A stretch of 42,769 nt of DNA. It comes from Embleya scabrispora DSM 41855 (lineage in GTDB: Bacteria > Actinomycetota > Actinomycetes > Streptomycetales > Streptomycetaceae). The position numbers and the translations under genes are program-made. The stretch's first letter is position 1. The number at the start of each line of letters is the position of its first letter. The notes beneath the pieces are model-generated. The model made no database searches and was not told where the DNA came from. It saw only the letters and a list, made by a program, of their open reading frames with translations. This document shows positions 7,177-18,655 of the stretch, in pieces. The DNA lies in NCBI RefSeq assembly GCF_000372745.1, contig NZ_KB889714.1:1-42769 (forward strand), written 5' to 3'.

Positions 7177-7884
7177 TCACGGCTGATTGTTCGTCGGGGG
7201 AGCGGCGGAGGTCGCCAGGCGACGACCGTCGCGGGCGTACACGTCGACAGAGGTGGCGGGCGCCGGGCTGCCGGCCTTCTCGGTCGGCTGCGGGCTGGGG
7301 CCTTCGACGTAATAGACCGACCAGCCGGGATCTCCGGCGAGGGTCAGGATCTGCGCGTCGAGGACGCTGCCGGCCACGGTCACCGTGATCCGGGCGGCCG
7401 GCGGCTCGCCGCGATAGGCGCCTACGTACAGGATCGTTGCCGTGTGGCCGAAGGCGCCGAAACTGACGCTGCCGACCGCGAAGTTGTCGCCCATGACACT
7501 CTTCACCAGGTCGGAGCCCGGCGTGGAGCCGGTCGCGTACTCGCCGTCCGCGGTGAGCCGCACGGTGACGCCGTGGCCGAGGTCGACGCGTTGTTCGGGC
7601 TCGACCACCACCGGTTCCGGCGGCGGCATCGGCCGTGGCAGCCAGGGCGTCGCCGGCGGCGAAGCGGCCGCACCGCGCTCCGTGTCCGTGGACCCGAGGC
7701 CGATTCCCACGCCGAATCCCAGCGCACACACCGCGGCGACCGCTGCGGCCACCTGCGCCGCTCGACGGCGCCCCCGCAGGACCCGGCCGCGGTGCATCGT
7801 CGCCTCGACGGGTGCGCTGCCCACCGTGACCCGCGTGGCGGACTCGTCGAGCAGTTCGCGCAGTACGTCGTGCTCCTCGTTCAT
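7177..7884 (-). CDS. Membrane protein coupled to the sigma factor, probable anti-sigma factor
   Basis: A 235-residue protein with a short cytoplasmic N-terminus (residues 1-40), one membrane helix (about 42-64), a Pro-rich linker, and an outer domain of about 130 residues. Its ATG overlaps the stop of the sigma gene as ATGA, so the two are translationally coupled. Coupling and topology suggest a regulator of the sigma factor, as in CU-type and RskA-type systems, but no recognisable zinc (HXXXCXXC) anti-sigma domain is present. The outer domain is clearly paralogous to the secreted protein encoded at 8543-9160: both have GDNF, a YTGAYRG/YVGAYRG block, LTLAGxPGWxVYYV and a final PPTN. The outer domain may sense a ligand; that is inference. 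Confidence 0.72.
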   Translation of the reverse strand: MNEEHDVLRELLDESATRVTVGSAPVEATMHRGRVLRGRRRAAQVAAAVAAVCALGFGVGIGLGSTDTERGAAASPPATPWLPRPMPPPEPVVVEPEQRVDLGHGVTVRLTADGEYATGSTPGSDLVKSVMGDNFAVGSVSFGAFGHTATILYVGAYRGEPPAARITVTVAGSVLDAQILTLAGDPGWSVYYVEGPSPQPTEKAGSPAPATSVDVYARDGRRLATSAAPPTNNQP

Positions 7885-8417
7885 CGGGCCGCCTTCCGTG
7901 CTGTGATGTCGGCCGCGGGGCGGAGAGCGTTCAGCGCACCGTCCCGCCGTAGCTTTGCCAGGCCGCGCGAGACCTGGCTCTTCGCGGTGCCCAATCCGAC
8001 GCCGAGCGCGGCCGCGATCTCGCTTTGGGACATGTCCTCGAAATAGCACAGCACCACGGCGGCGCGCTGCCGGGCCGGCAGGCGGGCGAGGGCGGTCATC
8101 AGGACGTCGCGTTCGTCGAGCCGGGCGGTGCGGTCGGCGGTCGGGGTCTCCGGCACGCGCGTGGTGATCCACTCCCGGATCCGGGTCCGGCGGTGCCGGT
8201 CGGTGTGCACGTGGACCATGATCCGCCGTACGTAGCCGTCGATGTTGTCGCTGCCGCGCACGTGGTCCCACTTCGCGTAGACCCGCGCCAGGGTGCTCTG
8301 GGCGAGGTCCTCCGCGTCGTGGTGGTGGCCACCGGTGAGCAGGAACGCGGTGCGCAGCAGGCGCGGCCATCGGCTGGTCATGAAGTCGCGGAACTCCTCG
8401 TCCTTCGTGGTTTTCAA
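7881..8417 (-). CDS. SigE-family ECF-type RNA polymerase sigma factor
   Basis: A 178-residue group 4 sigma factor of the actinobacterial SigE-like family. Region 2 spans about residues 10-75 (FLLTGGHHHDAEDLAQSTL, then VYAKWDHVRGSDNIDGYVR, both typical). Region 4 spans about 112-160 and includes LPARQRAAVVLCYFEDMSQ and the helix-turn-helix around SEIAAALGVGLGTAKS. It would direct RNA polymerase to a small regulon, released by a signal sensed through the co-encoded membrane protein. The start is TTG at 8417, chosen because a strong GGAGGA lies five bases upstream and the protein begins at the expected place. The upstream open frame is another reading frame and not coding. Confidence 0.9.
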   Translation of the reverse strand: MKTTKDEEFRDFMTSRWPRLLRTAFLLTGGHHHDAEDLAQSTLARVYAKWDHVRGSDNIDGYVRRIMVHVHTDRHRRTRIREWITTRVPETPTADRTARLDERDVLMTALARLPARQRAAVVLCYFEDMSQSEIAAALGVGLGTAKSQVSRGLAKLRRDGALNALRPAADITARKAAR

Positions 8418-8460
8418 GCAAGTCCTCCGGGGATGGCCCGGCCGGGGTCCGTTCCGGGCG

Positions 8461-8510
8461 GCGGGCTCGCCGGCGCGGGTCGAGCGCTCGACCCGCGCCG
8501 GCGAGCCCGC
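8461..8510. repeat. 50-base perfect palindrome upstream of the sigma gene
   Basis: Two 25-base arms (8461-8485 and 8486-8510) are exact inverted copies with no spacer. GTTCC (8451-8455) and GGAAC (8511-8515) extend the symmetry after a 5-base bulge. It lies 33 bases after the stop of the secreted-paralogue gene and 43 bases before the TTG of the sigma gene. As RNA from either strand it would form a very stable hairpin, so a terminator for the upstream gene is the simplest reading. An operator or site of cruciform formation is possible. Confidence 0.85.
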
Positions 8511-8542
8511 GGAACGTGATCGTTCCTACCAAGCGGATGGAG

Positions 8543-9160
8543 CTAGTTCGTGGGCGGCGGCGTCAGTTCGGCCAGGACGGTGCCGTCGGCGGCGTAGACC
8601 TTGACCGAGGCGGCCACCGGCGGCGCGCCCTTGGGCTTGGCAGGCGGTGCGGCGGGTCCGTCGACGTAGTACACGGCCCATCCCGGGGTGCCGGCCAGGG
8701 TCAGGACCCGCGCCTCCAGCGACTGGCCCGCCACCTCCACGGTGACCCTGGCGACCTCGCCGTCGCCTCGATAGGCGCCCGTGTACAGACTGGAGTTCGT
8801 GTTGGCGAACGCGCGCACGTTGACGCTTTGGGCCGGGAAGTTGTCGCCCAGGATCGACTGGCCATGGTCGACGCCGGGCGCCGACGCGGCGTTGACCATG
8901 TGGTGTCCGCCCGCGGTGAGCCACGTGGTGTTGCCGTTGCCGACGTCCACGCGCTCGTCCGCGGCCACGACACGGGGGGTCGATGCGGCGGTCCCGGCCG
9001 GCGCGGCAACCGGGAGTGCGGCGGCCGAGGGTGCGGTGGCCCTGGGGGCGGTGTCGCCCGAGGCGAACGCCACACCGCCCAGGGCGACCACGGCCGCGGC
9101 GCCCACGGTGGCGGCGAGTATGCGGGTGCGGCTGCGCCGCGTGGTCGAGGAAAGGTTCAT
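8543..9160 (-). CDS. Secreted paralogue of the sigma-linked membrane protein
   Basis: A 205-residue protein with an N-terminal signal peptide (Arg-rich start RRSRTR, hydrophobic core about 14-30, likely cleavage near Ala-Phe-Ala-Ser). The mature part aligns with the outer domain of the membrane protein at 7177-7884: RVDVGNG/RVDLGHG, GDNF, GAYRG, LTLAGTPGWAVYYVDGP and the C-terminal PPPTN. It lacks the cytoplasmic and membrane parts, so it should be exported freely. The ATG follows GGAG at eight bases. The pairing of a secreted and an anchored version of one domain beside one sigma factor suggests a shared ligand, competition or a signalling partner; this is inference. No known domain name was recognised. 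Confidence 0.75.
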   Translation of the reverse strand: MNLSSTTRRSRTRILAATVGAAAVVALGGVAFASGDTAPRATAPSAAALPVAAPAGTAASTPRVVAADERVDVGNGNTTWLTAGGHHMVNAASAPGVDHGQSILGDNFPAQSVNVRAFANTNSSLYTGAYRGDGEVARVTVEVAGQSLEARVLTLAGTPGWAVYYVDGPAAPPAKPKGAPPVAASVKVYAADGTVLAELTPPPTN

Positions 9161-9337
9161 CGGGATGCTCCGATCGTCCGTGCGGAAAGCGACTTGGGCC
9201 GGATCTTCGACCCGGCCACCCCTCCTGACGGGACGATCCCGGGAATCGTTGCACGGCCGAGGACGAATCTCTGCCGGATCCTCCGCGCCGCGGGCTGCGA
9301 CGCAACCGTGTTCGGCTCCGCCCCGTCGGCGCACGGC

Positions 9338-11446
9338 TCAGCCGACGTCCGCGCGCCGGTGGTGGTGGAGCTCGGTCGGTGCGGCGGGGGTCGCGTGTGC
9401 GCCCGCGCCGTGGCGGAGGAGCCAGGCGGTGGCCTCGTCGCTCGGGAGCGCCTTGGACATCAGCCAGCCCTGGGCCGCGTCGCAGCCCAGTTCGCGCAGG
9501 CGTTGGTAGGTGGCCTCGTCCTCGACGCCCTCGGCGACCACGCGCAGGCCCAGCGAGTGGGCCAGTTGCACGATCGAGCAGACGATCGCGGCGTCCTCCT
9601 CGTTCATGGTCAGGCGGGCCACGAACGACCGGTCGATCTTGATCTCGCTCACCGGGATGTGCCGCAGGTGCACGAGCGAGGAGTAGCCGGTACCGAAGTC
9701 GTCCAGGGACAACCGCACGCCCAACCGGCGCAGCGCGTCCAGCGATTCGGCGGCCCGCTGCGGTTCCTCCAGTAATACCCGCTCGGTGATCTCCAGTTGC
9801 AACGCGCCTGCGGCCACGTCGTGTTCACGTAGTCCCGCCGCCACCGAGTCGGCGAACGAGGGCACATGGATGTCGCGGGCGGAGATGTTCACCGCGACCG
9901 GGACGTCGATGCCCTCGGCATGCCAGCGCGCCACCTGGTCCAGCGCGACGTCCACCACGTATCGGGTGAGTCGGGGCATCAGCCCGGTCTGTTCGGCCAG
10001 GAGGACGAACTCCTCGGGCGAGACCTGCCCCCGGGTCGGATGCCGCCAACGCACCAGTGCCTCGCAGCCGTCCACCCGGCCGTCGGTGAGCCGAATCTTC
10101 GGCTGATAGTGCAGCTCGACCTCGTGGTTGTCCAACGCCCGGCGCAGGTCACCGAGCAGCAGCAGCTTGTCCCGGGTGTTCACATCACGCGAGTTGTCGT
10201 AGAGCTCCACACCGCTGCGGGAGCGTTTGGCCAAGTACATCGCCACATCGGCGTATTGGAGCAACCCCAGGACGTCCCTGGCGTGGTCCGGGAAGATCGC
10301 CACGCCGACGCTGGCCTCCACGTCCAGGGTCAACTCGTCCAGATCGAACGGCTCGCCGAGGCGGTCCACGATGCGATGGGCGAGGCCCATGACCACCTCC
10401 TGCGCGGTCCGGCGATCCGTGCCCATGTCCAACCCCGGTAACAGCAGCGCGAATTCGTCGCCGCCGAGGCGGGCCACCGTGTCCCCCGGGCGGACCAGCG
10501 TCTCCAGCCGTGCGCCGACCTGCTGCAACAGCCGGTCGCCCGCGACGTGGCCGAGGGTGTCGTTGACCTCGTGGAAACGATGCAGGTCGAGCAGCAACAG
10601 TGCGACCCGGCCGCCGCGCCCGCCGGCCCGACCCAGCGCCTCCTCGCCGCGCTCCAGTAACAGCCGCCGATTCGGCAGGCCGGTGAGCGCGTCGTGCCGC
10701 GACTCCTGCTCACGGTCGAAGCGAACCATCGTGCTGCGGTACAGGGTGTGCAGCGGGAGCACGAACAGCGGGAGCAGCCAGGGCTGTTCGGTGGCCACCA
10801 CGGCGATCAGCGGGGACAGGCCGATCAGCGCGCCGTGCGAGACCATGCGCGCCCGTAACTCGGCCCGTACCAGCGTGAACACACTCGCCCCGCGCCAACT
10901 CGCGCGGACCAGCCAGCCGGACGTCTGCGACACGGCCGCCATCGCGAGCCCGGCCAGCGCGACCACCGGAAAGTCCACCACGCGCAGCCCGCGGGCCTCG
11001 TCCGGACCCGGCTCGATGTCGAACAGCCCGAGCACCAGGTCGGCGGCGACGAAGGCGAGTACGTAGTGGCCCATCGTGTAGCCGATTCGCCACCACGAAT
11101 CGCCTCTGAGCAGGCCGGACACCAGGACCGGAACGGTCTGCCACAGCGCGGCGACCTGCCACCCGTGCACGAGCAGCAGGCCGAAGGTGATGGCGATCGA
11201 CGGCATCGCGCCGGGGATGTACAACCCCCGGCGCGTGAGCGCCGTGTACACGCCGTCGATCGACACCAGCGCGAGCATGATCCACACGCCGGGGGTCAGC
11301 GGGACCGGACAACGACCGTCGGCCACGGCGATCCCGGGTGGCACGACGAGCGCGAGCAGGCCGACCAGCGCCACTGCCCCGGTGTGGATGAAGAACGCGC
11401 GTGGTCGCGCCAGTCGCGACAGGTCCGTCCTGCCGATCCGACCCAT
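9338..11446 (-). CDS. rmdB: Membrane GGDEF-EAL c-di-GMP enzyme, RmdB-like
   Basis: A 702-residue protein: about six membrane helices (residues 18-235), a GGDEF domain (about 250-415) and an EAL domain (about 430-690). The diguanylate cyclase motif GGDEF is intact at 328-332, with an RxxD inhibitory-site motif (Arg319-Asp322) five residues before it. The phosphodiesterase domain appears complete: EALVRW from 462, VNISARD, LEITE, DDFGTGYSS, KIDRSFV, AEGVED and QGW. It can therefore be expected to degrade c-di-GMP and perhaps also make it. In S. coelicolor rmdB (SCO5495) lies beside ligA, as here, and affects development. ATG at 11446 is preferred over an upstream TTG because of AGGGAG at the right distance. 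A likely transcript runs from ligA. Confidence 0.85.
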   Translation of the reverse strand: MGRIGRTDLSRLARPRAFFIHTGAVALVGLLALVVPPGIAVADGRCPVPLTPGVWIMLALVSIDGVYTALTRRGLYIPGAMPSIAITFGLLLVHGWQVAALWQTVPVLVSGLLRGDSWWRIGYTMGHYVLAFVAADLVLGLFDIEPGPDEARGLRVVDFPVVALAGLAMAAVSQTSGWLVRASWRGASVFTLVRAELRARMVSHGALIGLSPLIAVVATEQPWLLPLFVLPLHTLYRSTMVRFDREQESRHDALTGLPNRRLLLERGEEALGRAGGRGGRVALLLLDLHRFHEVNDTLGHVAGDRLLQQVGARLETLVRPGDTVARLGGDEFALLLPGLDMGTDRRTAQEVVMGLAHRIVDRLGEPFDLDELTLDVEASVGVAIFPDHARDVLGLLQYADVAMYLAKRSRSGVELYDNSRDVNTRDKLLLLGDLRRALDNHEVELHYQPKIRLTDGRVDGCEALVRWRHPTRGQVSPEEFVLLAEQTGLMPRLTRYVVDVALDQVARWHAEGIDVPVAVNISARDIHVPSFADSVAAGLREHDVAAGALQLEITERVLLEEPQRAAESLDALRRLGVRLSLDDFGTGYSSLVHLRHIPVSEIKIDRSFVARLTMNEEDAAIVCSIVQLAHSLGLRVVAEGVEDEATYQRLRELGCDAAQGWLMSKALPSDEATAWLLRHGAGAHATPAAPTELHHHRRADVG

Positions 11447-11578
11447 GCGCCTGCTCCCTGCGGCCTCGTCGGGCGGCATCCCGGGCGCCGGGACGGGTAC
11501 GCCTGTGGGGCACCGAGCCCGCCGGGTGGGCAAGCTCCCGCCCAGGGTAGGTCGTTCCGGCGGTGCGAGGGAGGGGAA

Positions 11579-14988
<3,410 letters not shown>

Positions 14989-14998
14989 GTCCGGAAGC

Positions 14999-16651
14999 TT
15001 AGTTCGACCCGGTGCGCACCTTGTCGGCCACCGGAGCGGTGTCGGACGCGGATTCGGTTGGGGAGTCGGACGCGACGTCGGGTGCGGAGTCCGGCGCGGG
15101 GACGGAGGCGGATTCGGGCGCGGGGTCGGAGGCGGATTCGGGCGCGGGGTCGGAGGCGAGAGGTCGGGCCGGTGCGCCGGCGGCCGAGCGCAGCGGGACC
15201 TCGCGGATATACCAGGACAATCCGAACGCGAGTACGGACAGTATCGCCAGCCCGATCGCCACTCCGTGCAGGCCGCCGGTCACCGCCGACCGGAAGGTCT
15301 CCCGGGCGGCAGCGGGCAACTCGCGCAGCATCGCGGGGGTCAGGTCGGCTCGACCGGCCTCCTGCGGGCCCGGCGCGGCTTCGAGGCGGTGTGCGTACAC
15401 CGCGCCGAGCAGCGCGACGCCGAGCGAGCCACCGATCGTGCGGGTCAGGGTGGCGGTACCGCTCGCCGCGCCCAGGTCGCGCGGATCGGCGCTGTTCATC
15501 GTGATCAACATCGTGCTCTGCATCAGGAAGCCCACGCCGATCCCGATCACCAGGGTCAGCGCCGACGCCAGGGCCGTGGGGGTGCCTACGCGCAGGCCGA
15601 GCAGGGCGAGTGCGCCGACGATCATCACGGCGCCACCCAGGATGGGGTACCGACGGTAGCGACCGGTGCGGCTGATCAGTCGGCCGATGGAGATCTGCAC
15701 GCCGAGCATGCCGAACATCAGCGGCAGGAGCAGCAGTCCGCCCGCGGTGGGCGAGGCGGCGCGGACGAACTGCATGTACTGCGGGAGGTAGTTGGTCGCG
15801 GTGATCATCACCGCGCCGACCAGGAAGCTCAGCACTTGGGCGAGGGCGAAGTTGCGGTCGGCGAACAGCCGCGGCGGGATGATCGGTTCGGCGGCGCGCC
15901 GCTCGACCGGGACGAATGCGGCCAGTGTGGCGGCGGCGAGCCCGGCCAGGCCGAGGATCCGCGGCGAGGTCCACGCGTAGGTGCTGCCCGCCCAACCGGC
16001 GAGCAGGGTCAGGGCGATGATTGCGGTGGTGAGCAGCGCGGCGCCCGCGACGTCGATGCGGGCCTTGATCCGCACGGTGTCGAGGCGGATGCCGACGCCG
16101 ACGATGGCCAGGGCGAGCAGGCCGACCGGCACGTTGACGTAGAACGCCCAGCGCCAGTTCAGGTGATCGGTGAGGAAGCCGCCCAGCAGCGGCCCGCCGA
16201 CCAGTGCGATCGGCATGATGGCGCCGAACAGCGTCTGTACCCGGCCGCTGTCGCGCGGCGGCACGAGCGCGCCGATCAACGCGAACGCGCCGACCATCAG
16301 GCCGCCCGCCCCCAATCCCTGGACGGCGCGGAAGACGATCAGCTCGTTCATGTCCCGGGCCATTCCGGAGAGCATCGAGCCGACCAGGAACACGCCGATC
16401 GAGGCCATGAACACGCCCTTGCGACCGTAGAGGTCGCCCAGCTTGCCCCAGATCGGGGTGGTCGCGGCGGCGGCGAGCAGGTAGGCGGTCACCACCCAGG
16501 ACAGCCGGTCCAGGCCGCCGAGGTCGCCGACGATGGTGGGCAGCGCGGTGCCCACGATGGTGCCGTCGAGCATGCCCAGGAACATGCCGAGCACCAGGCC
16601 GACGATGCCGAAGGGGATCCTGGTGGGTGTGGTGTCGGTTTTCTGCGGCAT
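14999..16651 (-). CDS. DHA2-family MFS multidrug exporter
   Basis: A 550-residue proton-driven exporter with about 14 membrane helices, the mark of the EmrB/QacA group. The motif A region between helices 2 and 3 reads GKLGDLYGRKGVF; motif D1 is present early as LGMLDGTIVGTALPTI. The likely substrate is a toxic organic compound; specificity cannot be read. The cytoplasmic tail after about residue 505 is a tandem repeat rich in Ser, Asp, Pro, Ala and Glu. ATG at 16651 follows GGGGG at eight bases. The gene lies 50 bases after an FMN reductase gene facing a TetR gene, so the usual reading is TetR repression of a reductase-exporter operon. Confidence 0.92.
   Translation of the reverse strand: MPQKTDTTPTRIPFGIVGLVLGMFLGMLDGTIVGTALPTIVGDLGGLDRLSWVVTAYLLAAAATTPIWGKLGDLYGRKGVFMASIGVFLVGSMLSGMARDMNELIVFRAVQGLGAGGLMVGAFALIGALVPPRDSGRVQTLFGAIMPIALVGGPLLGGFLTDHLNWRWAFYVNVPVGLLALAIVGVGIRLDTVRIKARIDVAGAALLTTAIIALTLLAGWAGSTYAWTSPRILGLAGLAAATLAAFVPVERRAAEPIIPPRLFADRNFALAQVLSFLVGAVMITATNYLPQYMQFVRAASPTAGGLLLLPLMFGMLGVQISIGRLISRTGRYRRYPILGGAVMIVGALALLGLRVGTPTALASALTLVIGIGVGFLMQSTMLITMNSADPRDLGAASGTATLTRTIGGSLGVALLGAVYAHRLEAAPGPQEAGRADLTPAMLRELPAAARETFRSAVTGGLHGVAIGLAILSVLAFGLSWYIREVPLRSAAGAPARPLASDPAPESASDPAPESASVPAPDSAPDVASDSPTESASDTAPVADKVRTGSN
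15063..15158. repeat. 24-base tandem repeat in the exporter C-terminal tail
   Basis: Four successive 24-base units lie within the exporter gene. The last two (15111-15134 and 15135-15158) are identical; the other two are diverged. Each unit encodes eight residues of the type SDPAPESA on the minus strand. The repeat length is a multiple of three, so copy-number change would alter tail length without breaking the frame. Confidence 0.85.
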
Positions 16652-16701
16652 GGCGTTGCCCCCGTGCTGACTCGGTCGGGTTCGATGGTGTCGACGGGGC
16701 G

Positions 16702-17301
16702 TCAGGCCGCGTACGGGCGAACGGCCTTGGCGTCGCGCAGGGCGTGCGCCCACCACACGAGCTGGTCGAGCATGGTCTTAGCGGCGGCGTTCGAGGCGGG
16801 GTCGACCGCGTCGCCCTCGGCGTCGAACTTGTCCCAGTGCCCGTGGAAGCTGACCGTGTCCCGCACGGTCACCGCGTGCAACTCGGCCAGTACTACCCGC
16901 AGTTGCTCGACCGCGCGCAGTCCGCCGGAGACCCCGCCGTAGGACACGAAGCCGACCGGCTTGGCGTGCCACTCCGGGTTGTGCCAGTCGATGGCGTTCT
17001 TCAGCGCGGCCGGGAAGCTGTGGTTGTACTCCGGCGTGACGATCACGAACGCGTCGGCGGCGGCCAGCCGGGGCGACACCTTCGCGAGCGACTCGGCGGT
17101 GCCGGGCGCGGGCGGCTGCCCGAAGGCGGGGAACACGGTGGGCAGCGGGGTCTCGACCAGGTCGACCACGTCCACGGTCAGGTCGGCACGCTCGGCGGCG
17201 CGGGCGCGCGTCCATGCGGCGACGGTGGGCGCGAAGCGGCCGTCCCGGGTGCTGCCGACGATGATCGCGAGGCGCAGGGGGGCGGGAGTGATGGCGGGCA
17301 T
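16702..17301 (-). CDS. NADPH-dependent FMN reductase family protein
   Basis: A 199-residue flavodoxin-fold oxidoreductase. The FMN phosphate loop reads GSTRDGRFAP near residue 16. The PEYNHSFPAALKNAIDW motif near 90-106 and SYGGVSGG near 120 are the standard signatures of the NADPH-dependent FMN reductase/azoreductase family. It would transfer electrons from NAD(P)H to FMN, quinones or azo compounds in the cytoplasm. ATG at 17301 follows GAGGAG. It is the first gene after the shared promoter with tetR and is followed by the exporter, suggesting joint induction by a redox-active or toxic compound. Confidence 0.92.
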   Translation of the reverse strand: MPAITPAPLRLAIIVGSTRDGRFAPTVAAWTRARAAERADLTVDVVDLVETPLPTVFPAFGQPPAPGTAESLAKVSPRLAAADAFVIVTPEYNHSFPAALKNAIDWHNPEWHAKPVGFVSYGGVSGGLRAVEQLRVVLAELHAVTVRDTVSFHGHWDKFDAEGDAVDPASNAAAKTMLDQLVWWAHALRDAKAVRPYAA

Positions 17302-17322
17302 GGTTGCTCCTCGATGGGCTGT

Positions 17323-17409
17323 GTACAACGTATCCGATGAAATACAACGTACACATGGTCGTGTACATCGTCTACTCCGGATACGGCGTCTACTCCTGAT
17401 ACGTTGTAC
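17323..17409. promoter_or_regulatory. Divergent promoter with multiple palindromes, probable TetR operators
   Basis: GTACAACGTATC at 17323-17334 and its exact inverse GATACGTTGTAC at 17398-17409 bracket the region. A third near-copy, TACAACGTAC, lies at 17343-17352. Between them GTACAC (17349-17354) and GTGTAC (17361-17366) form a perfect inverted repeat with a 6-base spacer, and two TAC-ATC/GGC-GTCTAC elements follow. The region lies between divergent FMN reductase and TetR genes, the classic place for a TetR operator. Binding is inferred from position and symmetry. Confidence 0.65.
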
Positions 17410-17441
17410 GCGTCGTTGCAGCGCACCCCGGAGGAGCCGTC

Positions 17442-18287
17442 ATGGCCGGCCAGAAGAAGAAGTCGTCGCCGGTCGAGGCGCGACCGGGCGCCACGGGCGC
17501 GGGCGCGGGTGCCGTTTCCGTTTCCGTTTCCGATTCCGATTCCGGTCCCGGTTCCGGCGACGAGCGGCGCGTCTCGCTGTGGGAGCGGTTGGAGAACCCG
17601 CCACCGGCTCCGCGCACCGTGCTCACTCCGGATCGCATCGCCGAGGTCGCGGTCTCGATCGCCGATGCGGAGGGCATCGATGCGGTGACGATGCGGCGGC
17701 TGGCGACCGAGTTGGGCGTCGCGCCGATGGCCGCCTATCGGTACGTGGCGGGCAAGGAAGACCTGTTGGAGCTGATGGTCGACCGGGTCTACGGCGAGAT
17801 GGCCGCGCCCGAGACCGGCGCGGGTTGGCGCGCGACGCTGCGCACGCTCGCGACGAGCACGCGCGACATCGTGCTGCGGCATCCGTGGCTGGTGCAACTG
17901 CCGTCGGCCCGCGCGGCGATCTCACTCACCCCGCACCGGCTGGCGGCGGCGGAGTGGGGGATGGCCGCGCTGTCCGAACTCGACCTCTCGCCCGACGAGA
18001 TGATGGTCGCGGTGGACACGGTCGGCGCGTACGTCCAAGGCCGCACCGCCTCCGAGGTGGCCACCCTGCGGCTGATGGCGGTGCAGGGCGCGGCCGACGG
18101 CCACGCGCTGCGCACGCACCTGGCTCCGGAGATGACCTACCTGATGAGCACGGGCCGCTACCCCGCCTTCCGCGCGTATATCGGCGCCGCCCGCCGCAAG
18201 GACGACGCCCGCTGGCAATTCGAGACCGCCCTCGACTGCATCCTCGACGGCCTCGCCACCCGCCTGGGCATCCGACCCGCGAGGTAG
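17442..18287 (+). CDS. TetR-family regulator with TetR-type C-terminal domain
   Basis: A 281-residue repressor. The helix-turn-helix lies at about residues 61-110 (TMRRLATELGVAPMAAYRYV); the C-terminal part matches the TetR_C class found with drug exporters. Residues 1-55 are a disordered extension. It includes a Val-Ser/Asp-Ser/Gly-Ser run (25-38) encoded by a hexanucleotide repeat, which is unusual because most TetR proteins begin almost directly with the helix-turn-helix. The gene diverges from the FMN reductase-exporter operon and probably represses both directions through the palindromes in the shared promoter. ATG follows GGAGGAGCCGTC. Confidence 0.9.
   Translation: MAGQKKKSSPVEARPGATGAGAGAVSVSVSDSDSGPGSGDERRVSLWERLENPPPAPRTVLTPDRIAEVAVSIADAEGIDAVTMRRLATELGVAPMAAYRYVAGKEDLLELMVDRVYGEMAAPETGAGWRATLRTLATSTRDIVLRHPWLVQLPSARAAISLTPHRLAAAEWGMAALSELDLSPDEMMVAVDTVGAYVQGRTASEVATLRLMAVQGAADGHALRTHLAPEMTYLMSTGRYPAFRAYIGAARRKDDARWQFETALDCILDGLATRLGIRPAR
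17514..17555 (+). repeat. Hexanucleotide repeat in the TetR gene
   Basis: Seven consecutive six-base units: GTTTCC three times, GATTCC twice, then GGTCCC and GGTTCC. The unit is in phase with the codons and encodes Val-Ser, Asp-Ser and Gly-Pro/Ser pairs. Its T content stands out against the surrounding DNA. Confidence 0.85.
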
Positions 18288-18322
18288 GGTCGCGCCCGCG
18301 TCCATGTACATATGACACATTT

Positions 18323-18655
18323 GTGACAGCCGAGTTCGGCGCGCCGAAGCCGGCCGCCGCCGGTGGTGGTCCGGTGGCCACCACGATCGATCCGCGGCTC
18401 CAACGCGCGGCGGACGCGGCGGTGGCCGAACACGCGAAGGGCCGGCTGGTCGGCCTGGTCGCGTTGAGCATCGACAAGGGCGAGGTGCGAGCCCTCGCGA
18501 ACGCGCCGACCACCGGCATGAATCGGGCCTGCCCGACCGGCAACCTCAAACGCCGACCGGACCGAAATCCAGCCCGACCGGCAACCTCAAACGCCGGCCG
18601 AGCCAAAATCCAGCCCGGCCGGCGTTTGAGGCCAAGTAGCCCGTCCGGCGCCTGA
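18323..18655 (+). pseudogene. Remnant of a penicillin-binding protein transpeptidase
   Basis: The stretch encoded by about 18375-18531 reads VATTIDPRLQRAADAAVAEH, then LVGLVALSIDKGEVRALANA and TGMNRA. This is the segment that leads into the transpeptidase domain of streptomycete class B penicillin-binding proteins (normally TTIDPxxQ...GEIxAxAN...NRAL...GSTFK). The homology stops immediately after NRA, just before the Ser-x-x-Lys motif, where a repetitive intergenic element begins. The frame then runs through the repeats to a stop at 18655. The N-terminal membrane and dimer parts are also missing upstream. It is therefore a short fragment bounded by repeats and not a functional enzyme. GTG at 18323 is a nominal boundary. 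Confidence 0.72.
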
